Assembly: GCF_021538615.1 (NCBI RefSeq)
Contig: NZ_JAJHIZ010000003.1
Location: forward strand, 2,418,001 to 2,482,000
Length of the DNA stretch: 64,000 nucleotides
Direction of reading: 5' to 3'
Origin: Niabella agricola
GTDB taxonomy: Bacteria > Bacteroidota > Bacteroidia > Chitinophagales > Chitinophagaceae
The translations under genes were made by a program, and so were the position numbers. Below are positions 25,642-35,540 of the stretch, in pieces. Below the pieces are notes generated by a model. The model was given only the letters and a program-made list of their open reading frames with translations, had not been told where the DNA came from and did no database searches. The stretch's first letter is position 1; every line of letters starts with the position of its first letter.

Positions 25642-25666
25642 AATATTAAATATCCAATTTAAAATG
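25639..25666 (+). repeat. AT-rich dispersed repeat, copy 2
   Basis: TAAAATATTAAATATCCAAT followed by TTAAAATG. It starts with the TAA stop of the FGE-like gene and has the same orientation as copy 1. Confidence 0.75.
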
Positions 25667-26053
25667 TAGAAGTGCAAAAGCCGCCGCCAATCGACGATCA
25701 TTCCCCCGGTCGATCGCTATCTGTGCCGCAGGAATCCGGAGTTTTGCCCGTTACCTCAAGTCTCAAACGGAACCGAAGTAGAACTTTGAACGTTAAACCT
25801 GAAGCCTTTCTCTGCGAGAATGCAGATCTATCGCCAAACAGGCAGGTTCACCGGGCTTAGCTTCCGTTATATCAGAAAAGACCTTTAGCTTTACACGACC
25901 TCGAATGTGTGCTGACCGCAAAACAAGATCCGGCGATCAGTACCAGGCGAACAGGAAACCTCTAACCGGTTTTTTGGAGCATTGTACTGTTGCGAAGGAT
26001 CCGGCCCGGGCGTTACACACAAAGGAGCTATTCAAAACTTTTATTGAATCCGC
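25642..26053. other. 412-base intergenic region
   Basis: Apart from repeat copy 2 at its left edge I see no gene, terminator or clear promoter. It is more GC-rich than the usual spacer and could hold remnants of lost coding sequence; no frame shows a recognisable motif. Confidence 0.4.
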
Positions 26054-28045
26054 ATGTCATTAAAATATTTGATACTGATGTTGGCGCTGTGGTGGAGCAT
26101 CACCGCGCAGGCACAATATTATCTTTATACGCCGCAGTATATCGACAGTCTTCAACGGATATTGACGCAACCCGTTAGTGACAGTATTAAAGCACGGGTC
26201 AATTTTCAGCTGGCCACCTACTGGATTTCCAAGGACACCCTTAAAGCCAGGACCTGTATCGCCCGGGGCAGGTCACTGGCAGCCTCCAGCCCCTTTCTCA
26301 TCCAGGTAGCCAATGCCACAGAAGCCTACTACCTGTTTTATACCGGGGCCACTGAACAAAGCGAAACCCTCTATAAAAAAGTAGAGGCGGGATTGGCTGC
26401 TTCCCCCGTAAAAGAGGCGCTTATCATCCGCTCCACTGCCTGGAGTAGCCGGGCGGTCATGCGGCAAAAAGCCGATGATGATAAAGGCTATATCCAGCTG
26501 ATGCTTTCAAAAGCCATTCCCCTGGCGGAACAGGCCAACGATTCCGCATCCCTGGCTACGCATTATGTGGGAGTCGGCGTAGCCTTTATGAACCTCGATC
26601 AAAATGAAAAGGCAGAGGCCTATTTTGACAAGGCCATCCCTATATTGCTCCGTCTTAAATCAGAGAGCCGCCTGATCGCTGCTTATAAACGTTCCGGTGA
26701 AAATTACATCCTGCTAAAAAAATGGGATAAAGCCCGTGAAACTTTAAACGCCTTTAAACAAATTCTTTTCAAATATCCCGAATCCGATCAGTATGCCGGT
26801 TATTATATGATTGAAGGACTCTACCTGAAGGGACAAAAACAATATAAAGAAGCGGTACACAGCTTTGATAAGGCGATTGAAAAAGCCAGCGGCCCCAATA
26901 AGGCGTATTTCATCGACGAATTGAATTTTTACAAACTCGACTGTCTGTTAGAAGCCGGGGAATTTAAAAAAGCGCTTTCCGTGTTAAATATCCTTTCAAC
27001 CGATCCGCGGAATATGGAAATGGATCAGAACCGGCTGGAGGTATACCGGAAGTCTGCGATGGTTTATGCCGGTCTTAACGATTACCCGGCGGCCTACCGC
27101 TATCAGGCCTTATACAGTGCCCTGAGCGACAGCCTGCACGAAAGCCGGTTCCGGAATGACATCAACGATATGGAAGCCCGTTATAAAACGGCAGAATCAG
27201 AAAAACAGGTGGCTTCCTTAAAAGCGGCCAATGCCCAGGCAGCATTGCAGGCCAGCAAGAACCGGTTATTCAATTTTTTACTGGCCGGCGCCTGCCTCCT
27301 GTTGCTGGCCTTTGCCATCTTCTATTATCTTTATTACAAAAGTCATAAAAAATTACTGGAGCAGGAAGCGGTCAATCACCGGCAGCAAATAAGAGAGCTG
27401 GCGCAGCAACAGCAACTCACCATTACCCGTTCCATCCTCGAAGGAGAAGAGCGGGAACGGGAACGCCTGGCAAGGGACCTGCATGACGGCCTGGGCGGAC
27501 TACTTTCGGGTGTAAAAATAAATTTTTCATCCTGGGCCAAGCAGCACCTTGGCCCGGCCGCCGATCCGCCCTTTTTTAAAATCCTGGGTCAGCTCGATCA
27601 TTCTGTAGAAGAGCTCCGGCGGGTAGCCCGCAACCTGATGCCGCAGTCACTGATCGAATTCGGACTGGAAACCGCGCTGAAGGACCTCTGCGGATTTTAT
27701 ATGAAGGATGGACTGAAGATCGACTTTCAATCATTCAATATCCAACCTGGCATCGACCGGCTAAAGCAGGTACATATTTACCGCATCATACAGGAGCTGT
27801 TGTCCAACACCGTTAAACATGCCAGGGCCAATTATGTGCTGCTGCAATGCAGCCAGAACGGTGACCGGTTCTTTATCACCATAGAGGATGACGGAACTGG
27901 TTTTGAGCCTGGGAGCTTATCCGAAAAAAAAGGATCAGGCATCCACAATATAAAAAACCGGGTGAACTACCTGGACGGGCAATTGGATATCCGTTCCGAA
28001 CCCGGCAATGGAACTGTTGTCAGCATTGAACTGAACCTGGCATAG
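26054..28045 (+). CDS. TPR-containing sensor histidine kinase (HisKA_3)
   Basis: A 663-residue sensor kinase. A signal peptide (YLILMLALWWSITAQAQYY) and a periplasmic TPR array (residues about 25-390) are followed by one membrane helix (FLLAGACLLLLAFAIFYYLY, near 413-432). The dimerisation helix RERLARDLHDGLGG has the phosphohistidine at 477. The HATPase domain has ELLSNTVKHA (N box) and IEDDGTGFEPG (G1). This is the NarX/DesK-type architecture common in Bacteroidota. No response regulator is adjacent, so the partner is encoded elsewhere. Confidence 0.93.
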   Translation: MSLKYLILMLALWWSITAQAQYYLYTPQYIDSLQRILTQPVSDSIKARVNFQLATYWISKDTLKARTCIARGRSLAASSPFLIQVANATEAYYLFYTGATEQSETLYKKVEAGLAASPVKEALIIRSTAWSSRAVMRQKADDDKGYIQLMLSKAIPLAEQANDSASLATHYVGVGVAFMNLDQNEKAEAYFDKAIPILLRLKSESRLIAAYKRSGENYILLKKWDKARETLNAFKQILFKYPESDQYAGYYMIEGLYLKGQKQYKEAVHSFDKAIEKASGPNKAYFIDELNFYKLDCLLEAGEFKKALSVLNILSTDPRNMEMDQNRLEVYRKSAMVYAGLNDYPAAYRYQALYSALSDSLHESRFRNDINDMEARYKTAESEKQVASLKAANAQAALQASKNRLFNFLLAGACLLLLAFAIFYYLYYKSHKKLLEQEAVNHRQQIRELAQQQQLTITRSILEGEERERERLARDLHDGLGGLLSGVKINFSSWAKQHLGPAADPPFFKILGQLDHSVEELRRVARNLMPQSLIEFGLETALKDLCGFYMKDGLKIDFQSFNIQPGIDRLKQVHIYRIIQELLSNTVKHARANYVLLQCSQNGDRFFITIEDDGTGFEPGSLSEKKGSGIHNIKNRVNYLDGQLDIRSEPGNGTVVSIELNLA

Positions 28046-28111
28046 TGCGGCCTCCTTAATGACAGCTGCCGGCCTCACATACGGATCAGCCATCTTTTCG
28101 TTATCCTTACC

Positions 28112-28480
28112 TTACCGTTGTTGCTTTCCGGACTGCAACTGTTCCTGCTGACGGATACTTTCCTTATGCACTTCGTTGTAAAACGCGCGCACGAATGCTT
28201 CTGAAAGCTGCCAGGCCTTACCCCGGCGGATCGCGGCTTCCAGCACCTCTTCATAGCGTGCAGATTGAACGACCCCGATTTTGTGCTCCAGTTTATAGCT
28301 GCCGATGGCACGGGCGGCTTTCATGCGCTGTCCCAGCAAATCAATCAACTGCTGGTCCAGTGTATCGATCTGCCCGCGATAGTAGCGCATCGTATCCGTA
28401 GTCGAACGGTCCTGAGCGTAAACGGTATCCGCATGAAGGCAGAAAACCATACTCACGCTACAAATTATTTTCTTCATCAT
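28112..28480 (-). CDS. Secreted AroQ-type chorismate mutase
   Basis: A 122-residue protein from the ATG at 28480, with a signal peptide (KKIICSVSMVFCLHADTVYA). The AroQ helical domain carries IDTLDQQLIDLLGQRMKAAR (residues 38-57), IGSYKLEHKIGVVQSARYEE and EAFVRAFYNEVHKESIRQQ. It should convert chorismate to prephenate, but in the periplasm, where no other shikimate enzyme is expected. The longer frame to 28543 lacks a signal at its start. It is convergent with the histidine kinase gene. Confidence 0.88.
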   Translation of the reverse strand: MMKKIICSVSMVFCLHADTVYAQDRSTTDTMRYYRGQIDTLDQQLIDLLGQRMKAARAIGSYKLEHKIGVVQSARYEEVLEAAIRRGKAWQLSEAFVRAFYNEVHKESIRQQEQLQSGKQQR

Positions 28481-28939
28481 AACAAAGAGGGTTAAACGGG
28501 TCGCAGGTTCACATGATACAGGCACGTGCATTCCTGATCCCAAAAGTATAACGGTAAAAATACCTGATTATTTTGAGCCGTCTAGTTTAGACCCGGATCA
28601 TAAAGACAGCCGACTTTTTGGGGTAATGCCGGAAATCCAACAGTTAGTTGAACTTTTTACCCGGGAACCTTGGAAAACTGCAGTTGCATATTCTTTTATG
28701 CGATCAGCTTATGGAAGCAACACAATGCTTCCGTTTGAATAAATTTCACACATTCGATCCCTTGCCGGATCAGCGAATCTGTAGCAATAAAAATGAATCG
28801 ATCGTTATTGCAACATCAACCCCGGTTAACATTTTATGGATGAATGCTAATTGTCAATGAGCACATCCGCGGGCACTGAAGGCCCGCTTCACCGTTCTGT
28901 CAAAATTTTGATATCTTCAATCCCCTAATACAATCTCTA
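28481..28939. other. 459-base intergenic region
   Basis: Between divergent genes. It contains GCGGGC-(7)-GCCCGC near 28869-28889, a small hairpin without a T-run. A weak -7-like TATCTTCA lies before the VOC gene. A plus-strand frame of 70 codons at 28648 has no motif and I do not call it. Confidence 0.4.
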
Positions 28940-29326
28940 ATGCATATCGACCACATCGCCATCTGGACCGACGACCTGGAACAGCTGTGCCATTTTTACA
29001 CTACCTATTTCAATGCCGTTAGCAGTGAGCGGTATCATAACCCCAAAAAGCATTTCTTTTCTTATTTTTTGTCCTTTGACACGGGCTGTCGTATCGAGCT
29101 CATGCAGATGCCGGAGATCAGCAATGCCGGGATGCAACGGGGCTATACGAAGGGGATTGCGCATTTTGCTATTTCCCTGGGGGGAAAAGCGCAGGTGGAT
29201 GCACTGACGGAACGGTTACGGGCCGATGGCTTTACGATTGCAGGGGAACCCCGAACCACTGGTGATGGTTATTACGAAAGCGTGGTGCTGGATCCAGAAG
29301 GGAATGTAGTGGAGCTGGTGGCTTAG
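28940..29326 (+). CDS. VOC superfamily (glyoxalase/dioxygenase-fold) protein
   Basis: A 128-residue protein with two beta-alpha-beta-beta-beta modules: MHIDHIAIWTDDLEQLCHFY at the start (metal His) and VVLDPEGNVVELV at the end (metal Glu). The middle strand has CRIELMQMPE. The metal ligands suggest an active metalloenzyme such as a lyase or glyoxalase; the substrate cannot be told. It is close to the convergent propeller lipoprotein gene (9-base gap). Confidence 0.9.
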   Translation: MHIDHIAIWTDDLEQLCHFYTTYFNAVSSERYHNPKKHFFSYFLSFDTGCRIELMQMPEISNAGMQRGYTKGIAHFAISLGGKAQVDALTERLRADGFTIAGEPRTTGDGYYESVVLDPEGNVVELVA

Positions 29327-29335
29327 TACCGCTCA

Positions 29336-30871
29336 TCAACTGGCGGGACTGAACAATTTGATCATCCCATCGTCTTCGCTGCTCACCACCAGCAATGATC
29401 GTTTTGTAGGGCTGTCTTTGGCCGCGATGATCATAACTCCTTCAGGAGCATCGCCCACTTTTAGCAGCTGCAGGAATTTCGGTTGTTGCGGGTTACTGAT
29501 ATCGTAAACGGCCACAGCATCCACGCGCTCCATGCCCACAAAGGCCACCGGTGTTTTGCCTATTTTTCCGATGGCTATTCCTTCCGGTTCTATGGACTTA
29601 TCATCACTCCGTTTATCATCATAGCTCCCCGCCTCGATCACTTTCTGATCCAATTCATTTTTACTATCGTAAACCTGTTTGCCCGTAAGGCCGTTCCACA
29701 CACTGAAGGAACGCGCACCAAAAGCATACAGCTCATCATAATCGCCATCACCGTCCTTATCACCCAGGAATTTTGTAATGTTCAGGCGGCCCAATACCGT
29801 TTTTGCCTGAAGTGCAGCAGCACTGGGGAAAACCGTTGCATCCAGCTTTATATCTTTTATTCTCACAGCCTCCACAAAATCGCCCCACTCCCGGGCATCA
29901 CCTTCATTGGCCGTAAATAAATAGGGAATACCGCCTGTTTCTATCACGGCAATGCCATCCGGCATGTACACTCCTTTTACCGGCCAGTTCTTCAGTTCTA
30001 TTTTTCCATCTTCATCGCTCCCGTCAATTTCATTACCAGCCGCATTATAATCTTTAAAGCCCAGCGGGAAAATATCGGTAATAGTTTTGGAAGCAATATC
30101 CATTTTCGCAATGCCGTTGTTTTCCTGCAAGGTGATCCATGCCGTTTTGGAATCAGGGGACACTGTGATATATTCCGGCTCAATATCCTTTACAAAATCA
30201 TTGCTCTTGCCAAAAATCCGGAATCCGCCAGCTTCCAAAGCTGGCCGTTTGTCGGCAAATGCAGCAAAATTCAACGTGGTTACAGCGTAGTTCTCTTTAA
30301 CGGCAATAACAGAGATACTGCCCTCCGGGTCCACCGCATAGTCCGCTGTGGTGGGTTCTCCTTCATTCGCTGTAAGAATGTACCGACCGTCCGGTGTATA
30401 CGTGATCATATCCGGTAAAGCACCCACTACAACCGATTTTATTTCTTTATAGTCCAGGGTATTGAACACCACTACTTTCCCAGGATCGGTTTTTACGGTT
30501 GCCTGTATAGCAGCAGCTACATTTCCGGCGGAAACGCTGAGGCTGTTTACTGCCCCTCCATACGGTTCCAGGCTGATCGAATGAATTTTACTGGGCGCTG
30601 CCGGGTTACTGATATCCACTACATCGATCAGGTTTGCAGCATTCTCATTCACCACCCCGGCGCTGTTATTGACTATAAACAGGCGCTTTGTTACGGGATC
30701 ATAAGCCGAAATCTCTGCAGCCCCCTTGTCGCCGATATCAATTTGCCCCACCGCTGTAAATGTAGCGGGGTTCTCATGAATGATTGTCTCAGGAACAATG
30801 TCGTTGTGATTACGGTTACAGCCGGCCATACCCAGCAGTACTCCCAAAAGCAGTGGAATCTGATGCCTCAT
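29336..30871 (-). CDS. Beta-propeller lipoprotein, choice-of-anchor I family
   Basis: About 511 residues from the ATG near 30871. The lipoprotein signal is PLLLGVLLGMAGC. The chain has repeated propeller blades (for example LFIVNNSAGVVN, DMITYTPDGRYILTANEGEP, PDSKTAWITLQENNGIAKMD). The family motifs TANEGDAREW and SIEPEGIAIGKIGKTPVAFV are present. These proteins resemble YncE and the propeller of some alkaline phosphatases; the function is unknown. Surface- or periplasm-exposed through its lipid anchor. Confidence 0.88.
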   Translation of the reverse strand: MRHQIPLLLGVLLGMAGCNRNHNDIVPETIIHENPATFTAVGQIDIGDKGAAEISAYDPVTKRLFIVNNSAGVVNENAANLIDVVDISNPAAPSKIHSISLEPYGGAVNSLSVSAGNVAAAIQATVKTDPGKVVVFNTLDYKEIKSVVVGALPDMITYTPDGRYILTANEGEPTTADYAVDPEGSISVIAVKENYAVTTLNFAAFADKRPALEAGGFRIFGKSNDFVKDIEPEYITVSPDSKTAWITLQENNGIAKMDIASKTITDIFPLGFKDYNAAGNEIDGSDEDGKIELKNWPVKGVYMPDGIAVIETGGIPYLFTANEGDAREWGDFVEAVRIKDIKLDATVFPSAAALQAKTVLGRLNITKFLGDKDGDGDYDELYAFGARSFSVWNGLTGKQVYDSKNELDQKVIEAGSYDDKRSDDKSIEPEGIAIGKIGKTPVAFVGMERVDAVAVYDISNPQQPKFLQLLKVGDAPEGVMIIAAKDSPTKRSLLVVSSEDDGMIKLFSPAS

Positions 30872-31393
30872 AATGGATACCATTTGCGCAAAAGTATCCG
30901 TCGCACATTATTAAAACGTGAAGGCAAGTTTATTAAAATGTTACATGCCTCCCCGGAATTTGTAACGAGGCATTCTAAACGTTTATAAAGGAATGTGATG
31001 CTTATCCGCCGCGGATCAGCATTTAGTGATCGATTATCCTGGTTCAGATTCTGAAACAAATTGCCAATGACAGATGATAGGGTGCGTTGATAACCAGCCA
31101 GGTTTCATTCTTTTCTTCTTCGACTTTTGCTTCACCAAAAGTAGAGGTCATCCGCCGCAGTGGACCGCCGTTTGACCACCCACGCACTGCAGACCCGAAT
31201 CGAAAAGCAGCATCACCGCTGTCCCGAAACAATAGGTCGAAGCGCTTGATGCCTGATTATTGCACGCTACTACGCTGCTTTCTTTACAGGAAGGATGCTT
31301 CCGGAATCCTGAAGCATCAAACACCGCTGTAGATATACCCTGAGACAGGCATCCCCTTTACATTTTATATTGGATATTTCATATTTTACATTC
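30872..31393. other. 522-base intergenic region
   Basis: It holds the promoter side of the propeller lipoprotein gene on the left and repeat copy 3 on the right. ACTTTTG-CTTCAC-CAAAAGT (31123-31142) is a 7-bp-arm palindrome resembling small mobile-type palindromes. No frame has a recognisable product. Confidence 0.45.
31361..31390 (-). repeat. AT-rich dispersed repeat, copy 3
   Basis: Read on the minus strand: TGTAAAATATGAAATATCCA followed by ATATAAAATG. It begins 3 bases after the stop codon of the rhamnosidase gene, in the direction of that gene, as copies 1 and 2 do with theirs. Confidence 0.75.
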
Positions 31394-34183
31394 TCAGAAA
31401 CGATACACCCCGGACTGCAGCTCGTAAACAGTGATATTTCCCTGCTTTCCGAGGAGGCGTACCTGGTTCTTTTTTTCCTTCAGTATCAGCCCGTCTGTAT
31501 CCGCGATCTTTAACAATGCCGTAGTATTCGGGGGAATCTCCAGCTCCATATGAAGTACTCCATTTCTTCTGCTCCAGTTACTTTTAATAAACCCTGCGGG
31601 AGACTCAAAACCGGCTTTTACCCAGCCCAGTTTTGAAGCCGCAATTTGCGGGGGCTGGATCACAAACCGCTCATATCCGGGTTTGTCAACCTTGATACCG
31701 GCCAGCCCGTCGATGTACCAGGCGCCCGGGTATAAAAACGAACTGTGGAGCAGCGAATGGCCGGGCAGGTCCTTTTCCCACATTTCCCAGATCGTGGTGG
31801 CACCGTTTGCCTTCATATAGCCCCATCCCGGATAATCCGTTTTTGAAGTCATCTCCAATAAAAGATCCTGCCGGTTTTGCTCCCGTAGCAGTTTAAACAG
31901 CAATGCACCGCCGGTGATTCCTACATGGATATGTCCTTTCCGGCGCACCCGGATCTCATGCTCCAAACGTTTCCAAACTTTTTGCTTATATGCATCCGGC
32001 ACCACCTCCGCCAACAGCGCCGCCACCAGGTTGCCCATCGATCCATCGGCATAGGAAGTATCGGCTTCATTGAAAAATTTCTTATGGATCACATCGCTGA
32101 AAGCAGCCGCCTGCTCCCGCCATTTGCCGGCCCATTCTTTTTCACCGATCTGGTCCGCAATCTTTATTGCGGTCCGAAGGTTATAGATACGGTATAGATT
32201 GTTAAAACATAAGTTCTGCGGCGAATCATTATTCATGCCCTCAGCCGTAGCATTGGGCCAGAGCCAGTCGCCTAAAAAATCCCATTTGCCGCCAAAGCGC
32301 TGCAGGATGCCGTCACGGGTATTGCGCTCCAGGAAATCCAGCCAGTTCCGGATCAGCGTAAAGTTGTTCCGGAGCATACTTTCATCACCATATTGCCGGT
32401 AAAAGTACCAGGGTAAGGTTACCACAATACCCCCCCAGGCCGGTCCACCACCCCCCATATAGGTTGGTGCTGTGTGGGGCAGGATGCCCTGGTGGAGGTG
32501 GCGTCCGCTCATCACCGCTTTCCGGGCAAATGCCGTATCATACATATTGCCCACAATGGATTCGGTACCGCTTACATCACGCCAGTCTTCCATCCATTTC
32601 GTATACATTGCGGCCACCTGGTAATTCAGCATCCCGGTTTCACAGGTGGCATGTGCATCTCCACCGTAGCCCAGCCGCTCACGCTGCGGACAATCGACAA
32701 TGAATCCACCCAATGACAAATTCTCGTAGGTCCAGCGAACGGTATTATAGATCCAGTTCTGCAGGCTGTCTGAACAGCTGAAGCTGGCCGCATCTTTATA
32801 GGCCGTGCGCACCAGCCATCCTTTAATGTCTCCGAGCTGCGGCGTTTTGGTAACGCCTTTTATCGTAATCCACCGGCCGGAACCATAGTTGAATTTATTG
32901 CGAAAAGTTCCTTTGCCGGTTTTATCAAAAATATAAGCGCTGTGCAGGCCAAAGGTCATCTCCATGTTTTCCCGTTCGGAAAACAGCAGCTCCGCACGAT
33001 GGCCCGGCTGCCCTTCCAGCTTTGCCGCGATCCAACCTGCAAAGTTCACCCCCATATCCACCCGGTAAGTATCATCACTGATCTTTTTTATGGAGACAGG
33101 CCGGATCTCGTCAAAGCGCCGGTTCTGCTCTACCTGCTGGGCCGATACCTGCAGGCCGGGATGGTAAACGGTTGCTGCCAGCCAGTTGGCATCCCGGTAT
33201 GCGATCGTGTTCCATAGCGGCTCATCGAGGTTGGCATCCCAAAGCTCTCCGCCCATCCGGTTTGAGTTCCAGACGCCCAGCAGCTTATTCGGACTGCCTT
33301 TTACCTTCCATGAAGCATCCGTACGAACCGTGGCAAATGGCCGTTCCGCCGGGCCCGGGTCTTTATGTGCGTAACAATCCACCTGCGCTGCTACGATCGG
33401 GGTATTGGGCCGGTCTTTTGTTACATAAGGTCCGTGTATCGACCAGGAGGTACCCAGCCATATGGCGATCGCATTCGCCCCCTTATTCAGGTAGGGCGCT
33501 ATATCGTACGCAAGATAACGGGCCCGTTTTGTATGATCCGTTACCGCAGTTGGCATCACATCATCACCTACACGCTTTCCGTTTACATACAACTCGTGAA
33601 AGCCCACAGAAGCCACGTACAGCATTGCCTGGGCGGGAATGGCATCCAGCGCGAAGACTTTACGCAACCAGGGATCCGGTATATTGCAGTCCTTCTGAGC
33701 CGGATCAAAAATAACCGAAGACCCGATCCATCCCGCTTTCCATGCTCCCGGCTCCAACATTCCGGTATGCCAGTACGCTGTTGCACTCCAGTCGGAAACC
33801 GCATTCGTTTCATCCTTTACCGCCACTTTCCAATAGTACCGGCGATCTGAATGCAGCCGTGCTCCCGGCAGTACTACCTGGCTCATTTGAGCAGACCGTT
33901 CCCACTCCGAATCCCATATATCTCCGATACCGGCATTGAGCTTTTTCAAGGAGCTGGCCACCAATACCCGGTAGGCCGTCTGCTTTTGTCCGTAAAGGCC
34001 CGGTCTGGTGCTTTTCAGCGTCCAGCTAAAACGCGGCTGCGGCCTGTCTAAACCAAGGGGGTTGTCCAGGTATTCTACCTTCAGATTCACGGGCAGCAAT
34101 GGGGCACTTGCGGCGTATCCCCACAGGGGCAGCAACAGCAGAAAGACAGCGCACATCTTGCGCGTTCGGGTTATTGATTTCAT
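31394..34183 (-). CDS. GH78 alpha-L-rhamnosidase
   Basis: A 929-residue secreted enzyme (signal MCAVFLLLLPLWGYAASAPL). The N-terminal fibronectin-like module (VNLKVEYLDNPLGLDRPQPR and FSWTL) and the GH78 N-terminal domain (AMLYVASVGFHELYVNGKRV, GDDVMPTAVTD) precede the (alpha/alpha)6 barrel. In the barrel VDCPQRERLGYGGDAH (about residues 495-510) carries the family's acidic residues and WDFLGDW is a second conserved block. WEMWEKDLPGHSLLHSSF is the late catalytic segment. It removes terminal alpha-L-rhamnose. It is the last gene of the PUL transcript. Confidence 0.95.
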   Translation of the reverse strand: MKSITRTRKMCAVFLLLLPLWGYAASAPLLPVNLKVEYLDNPLGLDRPQPRFSWTLKSTRPGLYGQKQTAYRVLVASSLKKLNAGIGDIWDSEWERSAQMSQVVLPGARLHSDRRYYWKVAVKDETNAVSDWSATAYWHTGMLEPGAWKAGWIGSSVIFDPAQKDCNIPDPWLRKVFALDAIPAQAMLYVASVGFHELYVNGKRVGDDVMPTAVTDHTKRARYLAYDIAPYLNKGANAIAIWLGTSWSIHGPYVTKDRPNTPIVAAQVDCYAHKDPGPAERPFATVRTDASWKVKGSPNKLLGVWNSNRMGGELWDANLDEPLWNTIAYRDANWLAATVYHPGLQVSAQQVEQNRRFDEIRPVSIKKISDDTYRVDMGVNFAGWIAAKLEGQPGHRAELLFSERENMEMTFGLHSAYIFDKTGKGTFRNKFNYGSGRWITIKGVTKTPQLGDIKGWLVRTAYKDAASFSCSDSLQNWIYNTVRWTYENLSLGGFIVDCPQRERLGYGGDAHATCETGMLNYQVAAMYTKWMEDWRDVSGTESIVGNMYDTAFARKAVMSGRHLHQGILPHTAPTYMGGGGPAWGGIVVTLPWYFYRQYGDESMLRNNFTLIRNWLDFLERNTRDGILQRFGGKWDFLGDWLWPNATAEGMNNDSPQNLCFNNLYRIYNLRTAIKIADQIGEKEWAGKWREQAAAFSDVIHKKFFNEADTSYADGSMGNLVAALLAEVVPDAYKQKVWKRLEHEIRVRRKGHIHVGITGGALLFKLLREQNRQDLLLEMTSKTDYPGWGYMKANGATTIWEMWEKDLPGHSLLHSSFLYPGAWYIDGLAGIKVDKPGYERFVIQPPQIAASKLGWVKAGFESPAGFIKSNWSRRNGVLHMELEIPPNTTALLKIADTDGLILKEKKNQVRLLGKQGNITVYELQSGVYRF

Positions 34184-34218
34184 GTTCTCAGTATCCGTTA
34201 TTGTTTATAATTACGCTT

Positions 34219-35517
34219 TTAATAAATCCTGTAAAGTCTTCCTTCTCCTGCCTCAAAGCGGTCAGCCAGTTTTCCTCCGGTCAAGGTCTTTTTTATTTCC
34301 TTACCGGTTGTTTTTGCAACTTCCGCAACGGATTTCCCCCGGGGCAGTGTAAACGCCAGCTCCTTTGTTTCTGTCAGCGATTTATTCACCACCATTATAT
34401 AAAGATTCCCCGAATCCCGCTCTTTAAATTCGGTTACAATCAGGGATGCCTGTTTATCTGAACATTGCAGTACGAAATCTTCAGAAGGCCGCACCGTTCC
34501 GGCCGGTATATGCACTCCGGTATGAAAAACCTGAACCGCATCCAGCCGCAACAGGCAGGGTCCCAGATTTTTCATCGCCGCATTGATCGCTTTAAATGGC
34601 TCGTAAAGATCGGTTTTATTTCCTTTTTCGTCAACGATTGCCTGGGTAAACTGTTCCGTGCCGCCACCTGGCGTCCAGTAAGTAAACCATACCGGCAGTT
34701 TAATGCCATAGGCCAGGTTTGTAAACGCACTATACTGCAGCTCATGAGCGTTGGGTCGCCGGAGGCCAACAGAGGACCCGATGCTCTGCAGGTAGGCCGA
34801 TGTTTTAACCCGGTACTTCAGTCCCATGCGCCGGATCACATCCAGATCGTGATAATAGTGATCTTCACGAAGCGAATCCTTTTCCATGAAGGGATAGTTA
34901 TCAAAGGACAAATACCCAAGATTTTTGGGCCCCGCCATCTGTATCCATTTTTCTACATAGTCTCGTTCATACTGGATCGGGCCGAGCGCTCCTGTAGCAT
35001 AGCTGGGAAACAGATTTACATGTGCGATTGCACCTGGACTGGCGCTCAGCACCTTTTGATAGCGCACTGCTGCATCCGCCAGTTCGCTAACCGTTGGTTC
35101 GTCTTTGATATAATAGCCCAGTGTGGCTTCATAATTTTTATACTCTGCGATCATTTCCCGTATAGCCGCATCCGTACCATTGATCCGCGCATCCGCAACT
35201 ACCATCCCGATGCCGTATCGCGCAGCCATTACCAGCATGGCCGTTTTTTCGGCTGCCGTGTACTGCATCGAAATATCCTGGATGAGGTTGACATGTGCAT
35301 CACGGATGGCTTCATAATGCCGGTCCAGCGTATATTCCCGGCCCGGGGCCACATAGATCCCGATCCGGAAGGGCTCTGCCGTATCAGTTTTGGGTTTTTC
35401 AACCGGCGCAGCGGTTTCCCTTGCCAGGGGCTCCCTGGAACAACCGGTATTGCCTGTGGTTCCCAGGCATAAAAGCATGAGGTTAAAAAAAATGGAGATC
35501 ATTTTCTTTTGAAACAT
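34219..35517 (-). CDS. Putative glycoside-hydrolase-like lipoprotein (TIM barrel)
   Basis: A 432-residue lipoprotein (signal ending LGTTGNTGC). One domain spans residues 50-365: FRIGIYVAPG, a helix with HVNLIQDIS, GYYIKDEPTVSELADAA (Glu140), LSFDNYPF, HDLDVIRRMGLKYRVKTSAY and LPVWFTYWTPGGG. The alternating strand/helix pattern with an acidic DEP end of strand 4 suggests a clan-A-type glycosidase fold, but I cannot assign a family. It is closely similar to the N-terminal domain of the next gene upstream. The last 65 residues look like a beta-sandwich. Its place in a rhamnosidase PUL supports glycan cleavage. Confidence 0.75.
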   Translation of the reverse strand: MFQKKMISIFFNLMLLCLGTTGNTGCSREPLARETAAPVEKPKTDTAEPFRIGIYVAPGREYTLDRHYEAIRDAHVNLIQDISMQYTAAEKTAMLVMAARYGIGMVVADARINGTDAAIREMIAEYKNYEATLGYYIKDEPTVSELADAAVRYQKVLSASPGAIAHVNLFPSYATGALGPIQYERDYVEKWIQMAGPKNLGYLSFDNYPFMEKDSLREDHYYHDLDVIRRMGLKYRVKTSAYLQSIGSSVGLRRPNAHELQYSAFTNLAYGIKLPVWFTYWTPGGGTEQFTQAIVDEKGNKTDLYEPFKAINAAMKNLGPCLLRLDAVQVFHTGVHIPAGTVRPSEDFVLQCSDKQASLIVTEFKERDSGNLYIMVVNKSLTETKELAFTLPRGKSVAEVAKTTGKEIKKTLTGGKLADRFEAGEGRLYRIY

Positions 35518-35540
35518 GTGTACTGGTTTTATGGAGTTCT

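Noticed and set aside
28648..28860. Plus-strand frame of 70 codons upstream of the VOC gene
   Set aside because: No recognisable motif, no promoter; likely chance.
31087..31332. Plus-strand frame of 81 codons in the intergenic region before the rhamnosidase end
   Set aside because: It runs through a palindromic repeat and has no protein-like features.
34465..35472. Plus-strand frame of 335 codons opposite the glycosidase-like lipoprotein
   Set aside because: A long antisense frame with no domains and many Cys/His from reverse codons; the minus strand has a lipoprotein signal and a paralogue.
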